Origin: Caballeronia temeraria
GTDB lineage: Bacteria > Pseudomonadota > Gammaproteobacteria > Burkholderiales > Burkholderiaceae
Direction of reading: 5' to 3'
DNA length: 64,000 bases
Assembly (NCBI RefSeq): GCF_001544795.2
Contig: NZ_FCOI02000033.1
Location: 1 to 64,000, forward strand
A program made the translations under genes and the position numbers. Shown here in pieces: positions 46,706-55,150 of this stretch (positions are counted from its first letter, which is position 1; each line of letters begins with the position of its first letter). The notes beneath the pieces are model-generated. The model did not search any database. It had not been told where the DNA came from and saw only the letters and a list, made by a program, of their open reading frames with translations.

Positions 46706-47979
46706 CGCAAGCGGCGCAGGCACTGCTCGGCTGTATCGCCGACGATTTCACCGGCGCGACCGATCTCGCCAACATGCTCGTGCGCGGCGGCATGCGCACG
46801 GTGCAGACCATCGGCGTGCCGGACGCGGGCGCGAAGATCGACGCGGACGCGATTGTCGTCGCGTTGAAGTCGCGCACGATTCCCGCCGCCGATGCCGTGC
46901 GCCAGTCGCTCGATGCGCTCGAATGGCTGCGCGCGCAGGGCTGCCGTCAGTTCTTCTTCAAGTATTGTTCGACGTTCGATTCGACCGGCGAGGGCAACAT
47001 CGGACCGGTTGCGGATGCGTTGCTCGACGCGCTGAACGACGATTTCACCATCGCGTGCCCGGCGTTTCCGGAGAACGGCCGCACGATTTTTCGCGGCAAT
47101 CTGTTCGTCGGCGATGTGTTGCTGAACGAATCGGGCATGGAGAATCATCCGCTCACGCCGATGACCGATCCGAACCTCGTGCGCGTCTTGCAGCGTCAGA
47201 CGAAATCGAAGGTCGGGCTGATCCGCTACGACACGATCGCAAAGGGCGCGGACGCGATCCGCGCGCGCATCGGCGAATTGAAGAAGGATGGCGTGCGCCT
47301 GGCGATCGCGGATGCGGTATCGGACGCGGATTTGTACGTGCTCGGCGACGCGTGCCGCGACCTGAAGCTGATCACAGGCGGCTCGGGCATTGCGCTCGGG
47401 TTGCCGCAGAACTTCCGCGCGTCGAATCTGCTTGCGCATGCCGAGCACGCCGCCGATCTGCCGAAGATCGAGGGGAAGTCGGTGGTGCTGGCGGGGAGCG
47501 CATCGAAGGCGACGAACGCGCAGGTGGCGCACTGGCGCGAATCGAAGCCGGGTTTTCGCATCGACCCGATGGCGTTATCGCGCGGCGAGCCGGTCGTGCG
47601 GAGCGCGATCGAATTTGCGCGCACGCATGACGAGCCGGTGTTGATTTTCGCGACGTCATCGCCGGAAGAAGTGAAGGCGGTGCAGAAGGAGCTGGGCGTC
47701 GAAAAGGCGGGGCATCTGGTCGAGAATGCGCTGGCATCGATTGCAAAAGCGTTGCGCGATGAGGGCATGCGCAAGTTCGTCGTGGCGGGCGGCGAGACAT
47801 CGGGCGCGGTGGTGCAGGCGCTGGAAGTGCGTTCGTTGCGTATCGGACCGCAGATCGATCCGGGCGTGCCGGCGACGCAATCGATCGGCGCAAGCGAAAG
47901 CGACGCGCTGGCTCTGGCGCTCAAGTCGGGCAACTTCGGCACGACCGATTTCTTCGAGAAGGCGTTGAAGGCACTGTGA
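46702..47979 (+). CDS. otnK: 3-oxo-tetronate kinase (DUF1537)
   Basis: A 425-residue four-carbon acid sugar kinase that phosphorylates 3-oxo-tetronate at C4 with ATP. The N-terminal sugar-binding domain starts GCIADDFTGATDLANMLVRG (Asp14, Asp15 and Asp21 in the conserved ADDFTGATD), and the C-terminal nucleotide-binding domain has FVVAGGETSGAVVQAL and PGVPATQSIGA. It overlaps ltnD by four bases and otnC by one base (TGATG), a clearly coupled operon. Length is normal. Confidence 0.94.
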   Translation: MTQAAQALLGCIADDFTGATDLANMLVRGGMRTVQTIGVPDAGAKIDADAIVVALKSRTIPAADAVRQSLDALEWLRAQGCRQFFFKYCSTFDSTGEGNIGPVADALLDALNDDFTIACPAFPENGRTIFRGNLFVGDVLLNESGMENHPLTPMTDPNLVRVLQRQTKSKVGLIRYDTIAKGADAIRARIGELKKDGVRLAIADAVSDADLYVLGDACRDLKLITGGSGIALGLPQNFRASNLLAHAEHAADLPKIEGKSVVLAGSASKATNAQVAHWRESKPGFRIDPMALSRGEPVVRSAIEFARTHDEPVLIFATSSPEEVKAVQKELGVEKAGHLVENALASIAKALRDEGMRKFVVAGGETSGAVVQALEVRSLRIGPQIDPGVPATQSIGASESDALALALKSGNFGTTDFFEKALKAL

Positions 47980-48620
47980 TGGCATCGAACGAAAACTCGA
48001 TTCGCGAAGAGATTTGCGTGACGGGCAGGAGCCTGTACGAGCGGCGTTACACGGTCGGCAGCGCGGGCAACATCAGCGCGCGACTCGACGACGGCTGGCT
48101 GATCACGCCGACGGATGCGTGCCTGGGCCGCCTCGACCCGAATGACATCGCGAAGGTGGACAAGGACGGAAACCACGTATCGGGCGGCCGTCCGTCGAAG
48201 ACGTTGGCGCTGCATCGGCGCATCTATGAAAACGACCCGAACGCGCGCGGCGTGGTGCATACGCATTCGACGTATCTGGTTGCGCTGACGTTGGCGGGCG
48301 TATGGAAGAACGAGGATGTATTGCCGCCGATCACGCCGTACTACGTGATGAAGGTGGGCCACGTCCCGTTGATTGGGTATCGCCGTCCGGGCGATGCAGC
48401 GGTGGCGGAGGAAGTGGCGGCGTTGGCGTCGAGGGTGCGTGCGGTGTTGCTGGAGCGCCTTGGACCGGTGGTGTGGGAGAAGTCGGTATCGCAGGCGAGT
48501 TATGCGCTGGAGGAGTTGGAGGAGACGGCGCGACTGTATTTGTCGACGATGCCGCGCCCGTCCCCGTTACCGAAGGAAGCGATAGAAGAGTTGCGCACGA
48601 CTTTCAACGCCCGCTGGTAG
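47979..48620 (+). CDS. otnC: 3-oxo-tetronate 4-phosphate decarboxylase-like protein with altered active site
   Basis: A 213-residue class II aldolase-fold protein in the otnC position; OtnC decarboxylates 3-oxo-tetronate 4-phosphate to dihydroxyacetone phosphate. The fold motifs GSAGNISARLDDGWLITPT and HTHS (His94, His96) are present, and it starts at the ATG overlapping the otnK stop. Two usual residues are changed: the catalytic Glu in the P-S-K-E motif is Thr75 (RPSKTLALH), and the third zinc ligand in the common NHGPVV motif is Leu161 (LLERLGPVVWE). The reading frame is intact. Activity is therefore doubtful or different. Repeat copy D follows 15 bases later and separates it from otnI. 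Confidence 0.88.
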   Translation: MASNENSIREEICVTGRSLYERRYTVGSAGNISARLDDGWLITPTDACLGRLDPNDIAKVDKDGNHVSGGRPSKTLALHRRIYENDPNARGVVHTHSTYLVALTLAGVWKNEDVLPPITPYYVMKVGHVPLIGYRRPGDAAVAEEVAALASRVRAVLLERLGPVVWEKSVSQASYALEELEETARLYLSTMPRPSPLPKEAIEELRTTFNARW

Positions 48621-48635
48621 CAAAGGAAAGACGAT

Positions 48636-48915
48636 GAACCGGTCGGCCGCGAAGCGGGCCGGAGCAATTTGGTGCTGAACCAGCAAGTCAAGCGGCGCGA
48701 TGTGACAGACCGTGCGCGAACCCAGCCCGATAGGGCCAATGAGGGCACTCTTTAGGCGAGTGCCACGGTGAACGAGAGAACTACCCAACGTGCGTGTGAC
48801 CGCGGGCGTGAGAAGCTGCTTTCTTTGGTTACTTTCTTTGCAGCAGCAAAGAAAGTGACTGCCGCCCCGCACAGGGGCAGCACTAATAAACCGACAAGAA
48901 ATCAGGATTCCATAG
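48636..48915 (+). repeat. Dispersed intergenic repeat, copy D
   Basis: Subtype 2 copy, like C, starting at CCGGTCGGCCGCGAAGC and ending near ATCAGGATTC. The hairpin GGCACTC/GAGTGCC is near 48743-48763, the 13-bp arms at 48829-48841 and 48846-48858, and the GCCCC/GGGGC hairpin just after. It sits inside the threonate/erythronate operon between otnC and otnI, about 45 bases before the otnI start. It may cause partial termination or processing. Confidence 0.85.
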
Positions 48916-48960
48916 AAGTGAAGCAGCGCAAATCGAACCGAACAGAAGGAGCCGAAGCAA

Positions 48961-49749
48961 ATGCCAAAATTCGCAGCAAACCTGACGATGATGTACACGG
49001 AGCACGCGTTCCTGGACCGTTTCGCCGCTGCGGCGGGCGATGGATTCAAGGCGGTGGAATTCCTGTTCCCGTACGACTTCGAAGCGAACGAAATCGCGAA
49101 GCGTCTGAAGGACAATGACCTGACGCAGGCGCTATTCAACGCCCCGCCGGGCGATTGGTCGAAGGGCGAACGCGGCATCGCATCGCTGCCGGGCCGCGAG
49201 GAAGAGTTCAAAACGAGCGTGTCAAAGGGCCTGGAATATGCGGCCGTGCTGGGCAACAAGAAGCTGCACATGATGGCCGGCCTGATCGCCCAGGACGAGC
49301 CACGAGATAAACATCGCGCGATATACCTGAAGAACCTCGAATACGCGGCAGAAGAAGCGCAGAAAGCGGGCATAGGCATTGTGATCGAGCCGATCAACAC
49401 CCGCGATATCCCCGGATTCTTCCTGAACCGTCAAGACGAAGCCCAACAGATATGCGATGAAATCAAAGTCCCGAACCTGCAGGTTCAATTCGACATCTAC
49501 CACTGCCAGATTGTCGAAGGCGATATCGCGATGAAGCTGAAACGCGACATGAAGCGCCCGAACGCGGGCATCGGCCATATCCAGATTGCGGGGGTACCGG
49601 AGCGCCACGAGCCGAGCATTGGCGAACTGAACTATCCGTATCTGTTCGAGCTGATCGATGCGCTCGGCTACGAGGGCTATATCGGCTGCGAATACAAACC
49701 GAAAGCGGGCACGTCCGAAGGCCTCGGCTGGCTCAAACCTTATCTGTAA
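48961..49749 (+). CDS. otnI: 2-oxo-tetronate isomerase (hydroxypyruvate isomerase family)
   Basis: A 262-residue Hyi-like TIM barrel that interconverts 2-oxo- and 3-oxo-tetronate, feeding OtnK. Metal-binding carboxylates are in IGIVIEPINTRDIPGFFLN, QVQFDIYHCQIVEG, GHIQIAGVPERHEP and GYIGCEYKPK, all typical of the family. AAGGAG precedes the ATG at 48961. It is 16 bases upstream of denD. The gene order otnC, repeat, otnI, denD fits one pathway split by an inserted repeat. Confidence 0.93.
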   Translation: MPKFAANLTMMYTEHAFLDRFAAAAGDGFKAVEFLFPYDFEANEIAKRLKDNDLTQALFNAPPGDWSKGERGIASLPGREEEFKTSVSKGLEYAAVLGNKKLHMMAGLIAQDEPRDKHRAIYLKNLEYAAEEAQKAGIGIVIEPINTRDIPGFFLNRQDEAQQICDEIKVPNLQVQFDIYHCQIVEGDIAMKLKRDMKRPNAGIGHIQIAGVPERHEPSIGELNYPYLFELIDALGYEGYIGCEYKPKAGTSEGLGWLKPYL

Positions 49750-49765
49750 AACAGGAACCGACCAC

Positions 49766-50731
49766 ATGAAGATTCTGATCACCGGCGGCGCGGGTTTCAT
49801 CGGTCAACGCCTGGCGAAGCGTCTGCTCGAGCGTAACGAACTCAATGGCAAACCGATCACGGAACTGGTGCTGCTGGACGTCGCGCGCCCGAGCGACGAA
49901 CGCCTTCTGAACGACAAACGCGTACGCGCCGAAACCGGCGATATCTCCGACCCGGCCGTGCTGCGCCGCCACATCGACACGCAGACGGAAGCCATCTTCC
50001 ATCTCGCGGCGATCGTGAGCGGCCAGGCCGAAGCGGACTTCGATCTCGGCATGAAGATCAACCTGGATGCATCGCGTGCGCTGCTCGAAGTGTGCCGCGC
50101 GGCGGGCCACAAACCGCGCGTCGTGTTCACGAGTTCGGTCGCGGTATACGGCGGCGAATTGCCCGATGTCGTGCAGGACGACACCGCGCTCAATCCGCAA
50201 TCGTCGTACGGAACGCAGAAGGCGATCGCCGAACTGCTGCTGTCGGACTATGCGCGGCGCGGCTTCGTCGATGGCCGCGTGCTGCGCCTGCCGACCATCA
50301 GCGTGCGGCCGGGCAAGCCGAACGCGGCGGCGTCGTCGTTTGCGAGCGGCATCATCCGCGAGCCGTTGAATGGTGAGCGCTCGACCTGTCCCGTCGACGG
50401 CGAAACGCGCGTGTGGCTGCTGTCGCCGAAAAGCGCGGTGGACGCGCTGATCGCGGGCTGCGAGATCGAGCGCGAAAAGCTGGGCTTGCGGCCGGTGATC
50501 AATCTGCCGGGGCTGTCGGTGAGCGTGAACGAGATGGTCGCGGCGCTGCGCGAAGTGGCGGGCGAGGAAGCCGTGCAGCGCATCGACTGGCAGCGCGACG
50601 AGCGCATCGAAAAGATCGTGTGCAGCTGGCCGGGCGCGTGGAACCCGGCGCGCGCGGAGCAGCTCGGCCTGTCCGGCGATAAAAATTTCGCCGATGTGAT
50701 CCGCGCCTATATCGCCGACGACCTCGGCTGA
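49766..50731 (+). CDS. denD: D-erythronate dehydrogenase
   Basis: A 321-residue extended SDR/epimerase-fold enzyme that oxidises D-erythronate to 2-oxo-tetronate with NAD. The Rossmann loop ILITGGAGFIGQRLAKRLLE is at the N-terminus; VFTSSVAVYGGELP and SSYGTQKAIAELLL give the catalytic Ser and Tyr-x-x-x-Lys. I start at 49766 (MKILITGG); an in-frame upstream start would overlap otnI. It is last in the operon; a hairpin follows the stop. Confidence 0.92.
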   Translation: MKILITGGAGFIGQRLAKRLLERNELNGKPITELVLLDVARPSDERLLNDKRVRAETGDISDPAVLRRHIDTQTEAIFHLAAIVSGQAEADFDLGMKINLDASRALLEVCRAAGHKPRVVFTSSVAVYGGELPDVVQDDTALNPQSSYGTQKAIAELLLSDYARRGFVDGRVLRLPTISVRPGKPNAAASSFASGIIREPLNGERSTCPVDGETRVWLLSPKSAVDALIAGCEIEREKLGLRPVINLPGLSVSVNEMVAALREVAGEEAVQRIDWQRDERIEKIVCSWPGAWNPARAEQLGLSGDKNFADVIRAYIADDLG

Positions 50732-50741
50732 ATCCCACTCT

Positions 50742-50767
50742 GCGGGCATCGCGCACGCGATGCCCGC
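50742..50767 (+). terminator. Hairpin after denD
   Basis: GCGGGCATCGCG and CGCGATGCCCGC form a perfect 12-bp arm pair around CA, 11 bases past the denD stop. No T tract follows, so it is a terminator or 3'-end stabiliser of uncertain strength. Confidence 0.55.
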
Positions 50768-50987
50768 GTCCCGCGCGCCTGTCATGCTTACGTTCGCATT
50801 TCCGGGCTACACTTACCCCTTAAATGTGACGAACGTCGGCCCGGCGCCGCGTGCACCGCGTTGAACCACGAGCGGCCTCAAGCTCGTATCTCTCTCGCTT
50901 TCGTGCTTTTTGCGCCTTCGCAGCGCCGGTTTCGCGGCGCGCGTCTCGTCGTCCCGTGAATAGACCCTTCCCGCGCGGGAGATTCCC

Positions 50988-52094
50988 ATGCTGTTGCATC
51001 AGCTAGTCGATCGATTCGGCCCGGCGATCGTGTTCATCAACGTGATGGGCTCGGCGCTCGGGCTGCCCGTGCCGGCCATGCCGACGATGATCGTCGTCGG
51101 CGCTTCCATCGCGCTCATGGCGGTCAACGGCGGCGCGTTCTGGCCGCCGCTCGTGGGCGTGCTGTGCGTCGCGGTGGCGGGCGGCGTGCTCGGCGATCTC
51201 GTCTGGTTCCAGGGCGGGCGCAAGTACGGCGACAAGACGCTCAAGACCATCTGCAAACTCTCGCTGTCGCGCGATACCTGCGTGAAGAAGACCGAACGCT
51301 TCTTCGGACGCTGGGGCGTGCGCATCCTGCTCGTCGCGAAGTTCATCCCCGGCCTCTCGCTCGTGTCCGTGCCGCTCGCGGGCGCGATGGGCGTGAAGCT
51401 GCGCAGCTTCATCGCGCACGACGGCGCGGGCATCGCATTGTGGGGCGCGGTCGGGCTGACGGTCGGCGTCATCTTCGCGGCGCAGCTGGAAATGGTCTTC
51501 GCGATGATCTCGCAGCTCGGGCGGCAGGCGGTCGTCGTCATCGCGGTGCTGCTCGCGATCTATGTCACGTATCGCTGGTGGCGCCGCCGCGCGCTCATGG
51601 CGACGCTGGAAAAAGCGCGCATCAGCGTGGACGAGCTCTACAAGCTCATGAACGACGAGCCGCTGCCCGTGATCTTCGATATCCGTTCGCCCGAAAAGCG
51701 CATGCTCGACCCCGAAGCGATTCCCGGCTCGCTTTTCGCCGACGAACGCGATCTCGCGAAGATCATGGAGAGCTATGACAAGGCGCGCAAGGTCGTCATC
51801 TACTGCTCGTGCCCGAACGAAGTGTCGGCGGCGTGGATGGCGAAGACGATGCGCAACGCCGGCTTTCGCGACGTGGTGCCGCTCACCGGCGGCCTCGACG
51901 CGTGGCGGCTCGCCGGTTTCCACGTCGCGACGCTGACCGAGTTCGGCGAACTCGCCGCGTCTTCGCCCGAGGAAGTCGCGGAAATGGCGGCGATGTGCCC
52001 GTGGCCCGTGAAATCGGCGGCGCCGGCGGCGGCATCGCCCGCGGGGTCGGCATCCCTGCATGAAGCTGGTTTTCCACACGGAGATCGCGCATGA
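50988..52094 (+). CDS. DedA-family membrane protein fused to rhodanese domain
   Basis: A 368-residue fusion. Residues 1-200 are a DedA/SNARE-associated membrane protein with several helices (for example IVFINVMGSALGLPVPAMPT, then GRWGVRILLVAKFIPGLSLV and SVPLAGAMGVKLRSF). Residues about 215-315 are a cytoplasmic rhodanese domain with the Cys in VVIYCSCPNEVS (Cys273, Cys275) and an Ala/Pro-rich tail. DedA proteins act in lipid or cation homeostasis; the rhodanese part may sense or transfer sulfur or relay redox state. The last four bases overlap the next gene, a sensor-like flavoprotein gene, so they probably act together. Confidence 0.9.
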   Translation: MLLHQLVDRFGPAIVFINVMGSALGLPVPAMPTMIVVGASIALMAVNGGAFWPPLVGVLCVAVAGGVLGDLVWFQGGRKYGDKTLKTICKLSLSRDTCVKKTERFFGRWGVRILLVAKFIPGLSLVSVPLAGAMGVKLRSFIAHDGAGIALWGAVGLTVGVIFAAQLEMVFAMISQLGRQAVVVIAVLLAIYVTYRWWRRRALMATLEKARISVDELYKLMNDEPLPVIFDIRSPEKRMLDPEAIPGSLFADERDLAKIMESYDKARKVVIYCSCPNEVSAAWMAKTMRNAGFRDVVPLTGGLDAWRLAGFHVATLTEFGELAASSPEEVAEMAAMCPWPVKSAAPAAASPAGSASLHEAGFPHGDRA

Positions 52095-53890
52095 GCACAA
52101 CGCCGTTCAACGAGTCTGGTCAAGGCATGCCGAATGTCGTCGCGTGGAGCGCGCGCGAGCCGCTGGAGAATCCGAATCCGAACGTGGTGGCGTCGCCTGC
52201 CGGCGCTGCGGCGAGCGACGACGGCGCGCCGTTCTCGCCGCTCGAAAGCCGCATGCACCAGATGTTCCCGCGCCTCACCGACAACGAAATCGAGCGTATG
52301 AGCCGCTTCGGCACGCCGGCGCACTATCGCGCGGGCGAATGGATATTTCGCGTCGGCGAGACCGGGCGCGGCATGGTGATCGTCCTGAAGGGCACGGTGC
52401 GCGTGACGCGGCGCGATGCGCTCGGCATCGAGCACATCGTCCGCGAGCACGGCGAGGGGCATTTTCTCGCGGAAGTGGCGCAACTGTCGGGCAAGCCCTG
52501 TCTCGTCGACGGCATGGCGGTGGGCGAAGTCGACGGCATCGTGATTCCGCCCGAGCGTCTGCGCGCGCTGCTCGTCGCCGAAGCGGAGCTGGGCGAGCGC
52601 ATCATGCGCGCGCTGATCCTGCGGCGCGTCGGTCTGATCGAAAAAGGCAGCGGGCCGGTGCTGCTCGGCCAGTCCGACGATGGTCGCCTCGTTTCGCTGC
52701 AAGGCTTTTTCCGCCGCAACGGTTATCCGCATACGGTGATCGACGCCTGCACCGATCCCGACGCGATCTCGCTGCTCGAACGCATTTCGGCATCGACGGC
52801 GGATTTTCCGCTCGTGATCTGCCCCGATGGCACTGTCTTGCGCGCACCCGATGAAAATCAGGTCGCGACGCAGCTCGGCTGGCTGCCCGAGTTCGATCCC
52901 GCGCATGTCTACGATGTCGCGATCGTCGGCGCCGGGCCGGCCGGTCTCGCGACGGCGGTGTACGCGGCGTCCGAGGGTTTGTCGGTGGCGGTGTTCGATT
53001 GCCGCGCGCCGGGCGGTCAGGCGGGCGCGAGTTCGCGGATCGAAAACTATCTCGGCTTTCCGACCGGCATCTCCGGTCAGGCGCTCGCCGGGCGCGCGTT
53101 CGTGCAGGCGCAGAAATTCGGCGCGCATATCGCGATTCCGACCAAGATCAAGGCGCTGCATTGCGATTGCAATCCGATCCAGATCGAGCTCCAGAACGGC
53201 AAGCGCGTGACGACGCAGACGGTCGTGATCGCGTCGGGCGCGGCATACCGGCGGCCGGATATCGCGGGACTGGAGCGCTACGAAGGACACGGCACGTATT
53301 ACTGGGCGTCGCCAGTCGAGGCGAAGCTCTGCAAGAACGCGGAAGTCGTGCTCGTGGGCGGCGGCAATTCGGCAGGACAGGCGGTCGTCTATCTCGCGAC
53401 GCACGCGAAGCACGTGCACGTGCTGATTCGCGGCGCGGGGCTCTCGGCGAGCATGTCGCACTATCTGGTCGAGCGCATCGGCTCGTTGCCGAACGTCACG
53501 GTGCGCACGCACACGGAGATCACATCGCTCGATGGCGACGGCCGCGCGCTCACCGCCGTCAACTGCAAGTCGCCCGATGGACCGCTCACGATCGAATCGC
53601 GGCATCTGTTCCTCTTCACCGGCGCGGACCCGAATACCGACTGGCTGCGCAATTGCAACGTGAATGTCGATGGCAAGGGCTTCGTGCTGACCGGTCCCGA
53701 GGCGCATGAAGGCCGTACGGAAGGCGTCATGGCGCTCGAAACCAGCGTGCCGGGCGTGTTCGCCATCGGCGATGTGCGTTCGAGTTCGACTAAGCGCGTC
53801 GCGGCGGCGGTGGGCGAAGGCGCGGCGGTCGTCTCGCAGATTCACGGCCTGCTGGCGAGCCGCGAGGCGCTGGGCGTGCCGGTGCGATAA
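52091..53890 (+). CDS. Cyclic-nucleotide-domain / thioredoxin-reductase-like flavoprotein
   Basis: A 599-residue protein. About 60-165 is a cyclic-nucleotide-binding-like domain (FGTPAHYRAGEWIFRVGETG, GRGMVIVLKGTVRV). About 190-265 is a thioredoxin-like segment (LQGFFRRNGYPHTVIDACTD, TADFPLVICPDGTVLRAP). About 274-599 is a FAD/NADPH reductase fold with VYDVAIVGAGPAGLATAVYA, FDCRAPGGQAGASSRIENYL and EVVLVGGGNSAGQAVVYLAT. The thioredoxin-reductase CxxC is absent, so it does not use the usual redox-active disulfide; single Cys residues remain. It overlaps the DedA-rhodanese gene by four bases. A redox or stress sensor-regulator role is inferred; substrate unknown. Confidence 0.88.
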   Translation: MSTTPFNESGQGMPNVVAWSAREPLENPNPNVVASPAGAAASDDGAPFSPLESRMHQMFPRLTDNEIERMSRFGTPAHYRAGEWIFRVGETGRGMVIVLKGTVRVTRRDALGIEHIVREHGEGHFLAEVAQLSGKPCLVDGMAVGEVDGIVIPPERLRALLVAEAELGERIMRALILRRVGLIEKGSGPVLLGQSDDGRLVSLQGFFRRNGYPHTVIDACTDPDAISLLERISASTADFPLVICPDGTVLRAPDENQVATQLGWLPEFDPAHVYDVAIVGAGPAGLATAVYAASEGLSVAVFDCRAPGGQAGASSRIENYLGFPTGISGQALAGRAFVQAQKFGAHIAIPTKIKALHCDCNPIQIELQNGKRVTTQTVVIASGAAYRRPDIAGLERYEGHGTYYWASPVEAKLCKNAEVVLVGGGNSAGQAVVYLATHAKHVHVLIRGAGLSASMSHYLVERIGSLPNVTVRTHTEITSLDGDGRALTAVNCKSPDGPLTIESRHLFLFTGADPNTDWLRNCNVNVDGKGFVLTGPEAHEGRTEGVMALETSVPGVFAIGDVRSSSTKRVAAAVGEGAAVVSQIHGLLASREALGVPVR

Positions 53891-53915
53891 ACGACCGCGC
53901 GCTTCGCACAATGAG

Positions 53916-53946
53916 ACGGCCACTCGACAGTGGCCGTTTTTATTTT
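53916..53946 (+). terminator. Rho-independent terminator after flavoprotein gene
   Basis: ACGGCCACT (53916-53924), loop CGAC, AGTGGCCGT (53929-53937), followed by TTTTATTTTT. Strong hairpin with a T tract, 26 bases past the stop. Confidence 0.9.
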
Positions 53947-54271
53947 TCTCATCTTTGCGCGATTTACGCGACATTCAGCCTCAGTTGCAAAAATATGTTT
54001 TAAGCCGCGCCAGCATTGACGTTCTGGGCATTCATTATTCAGCTTCGAGAAATTTGATCCTTCGCATTCAATCATTTCATCGTGCTCGATTCGGCGCTGC
54101 CTATAATCAGTTGAAATTCAGTTGAGTTCGACGCAAGCTGATTCCCCATAGCAAAAGGGATTGAGTGATCGTGTGAATAAAGGAATTCATTTATTTCGAA
54201 TTCCTTAGTTTTTCATGGGCGTTTAGCAGACGAATCGATTTCAACCAATTAACGAAGAAAAGGAGTATGCC
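53947..54271. promoter_or_regulatory. Leader and promoter region of ureide operon
   Basis: This A/T-rich stretch of about 325 bases holds no gene. A perfect TATAAT is at 54102-54107, without a good -35 at 17 bases, which suits an activator-dependent promoter. A hairpin AAGGAATTC (54180-54188) with GAATTCCTT (54198-54206) and AGTTTTT after it lies in the presumed leader, 60 bases before the first gene. It could end transcription early and so act as an attenuator, or mark the end of an upstream transcript. ATG-CCG-TGA at 54267-54275 is a two-codon frame overlapping the GTG start. Confidence 0.5.
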
Positions 54272-54940
54272 GTGAAGCAAAAACATTTTCGTGCCGAACC
54301 TTTCGATTTGCCGTTCGAGCCGCAACGCACGGCGCTCGTCATGATCGACATGCAACGCGATTTCGTTGAACCTGGCGGATTCGGCGAGGCGCTGGGCAAC
54401 GACGTGTCGTTCGTGCGCACGGCGATCGAGCCTTGCAAACGCCTGCTGGCCGCGGCGCGGGAAGCAGGCATGCTCGTCATCCACACGCGGGAAGGGCATC
54501 GCGCCGATCTGACGGATTGCCCGCCGGCCAAGCTCACGCGCGGCGGCAAGACGTTCATCGGCACCGATGGCCCGATGGGCCGCATCCTCGTGCGCGGCGA
54601 AAAGGGCCACGACCTGATTCCGGAGCTGTATCCGGTCGCGGGCGAGCCGGTCATCGACAAGCCGGGCAAGGGCGCGTTCTATGAAACGGACCTGCATCTC
54701 ATTCTGAAAAACAGCGACATTCGCACGCTGATCGTCTGCGGCGTGACGACCGAAGTGTGCGTGACGACGACGGTGCGCGAGGCCAACGATCGCGGCTTCG
54801 AATGCATCGTGCCGCAGGATTGCGTCGGCTCGTATTTCCCGGCGTTCCAGAAATCCGCGCTGGAAATGATCAAGGCGCAAGGCGCGATCTTCGGCTGGGT
54901 CAGCGACTCGGGCGCGGTCATCGAAGCGCTGCGCGGCTAG
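54272..54940 (+). CDS. Isochorismatase-fold cysteine hydrolase, biuret-amidohydrolase-like
   Basis: A 222-residue cysteine hydrolase of the isochorismatase fold. The catalytic triad is Asp26 (VMIDMQRDF), Lys130 (VIDKPGKGAFYETDL) and Cys163 (GVTTEVCVTTT). FVEPGGFGEALGND and LVIHTREGHRADLTDCPP are hallmarks of the biuret hydrolase (BiuH)-like subgroup, which hydrolyses ureide-type amides to ammonia. The start is GTG, with AAGGAG at 54260-54265; the nearby ATG is out of frame and stops at once. It heads the operon with FdrA, DUF1116 and carbamate kinase, so its product or substrate is probably a carbamoylated nitrogen compound such as biuret or a related ureide. Exact substrate unknown. Confidence 0.85.
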   Translation: MKQKHFRAEPFDLPFEPQRTALVMIDMQRDFVEPGGFGEALGNDVSFVRTAIEPCKRLLAAAREAGMLVIHTREGHRADLTDCPPAKLTRGGKTFIGTDGPMGRILVRGEKGHDLIPELYPVAGEPVIDKPGKGAFYETDLHLILKNSDIRTLIVCGVTTEVCVTTTVREANDRGFECIVPQDCVGSYFPAFQKSALEMIKAQGAIFGWVSDSGAVIEALRG

Positions 54941-55150
54941 GCGCATCTGAATCGCATCGACGATATCGGCAGCCATTGCCTGAAACCCGCGCTCGGCGAT
55001 CGCTTTAACGCGATTGCATCGGCGCGGACGATAACGCCGATATCGACGAAGCGGTGAGCGCGAAATATTTAACGCGTTCGCCGGCTTGAAAGCATTTGAT
55101 ATTCAGTTTGCAAGCGCTCGGAAATCGCAATTAAAGAACGGAGAGGTGCA
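54941..55150. other. Intergenic spacer between hydrolase and fdrA genes
   Basis: About 210 bases without a gene. No strong hairpin or promoter stands out; GGAGAGG just before 55151 is the fdrA ribosome site. The length makes a second promoter or processing site possible. Confidence 0.4.

Noticed and set aside
48302..48637. Gly-rich 111-residue frame overlapping the end of otnC
   Set aside because: A shifted frame of otnC; low complexity and no ribosome site. I considered whether it signals a frameshift in otnC, but the otnC frame is intact to its stop.
50742..50767. Riboswitch between denD and the DedA fusion gene
   Set aside because: Only a simple perfect hairpin is present, with no conserved aptamer-like sequence.
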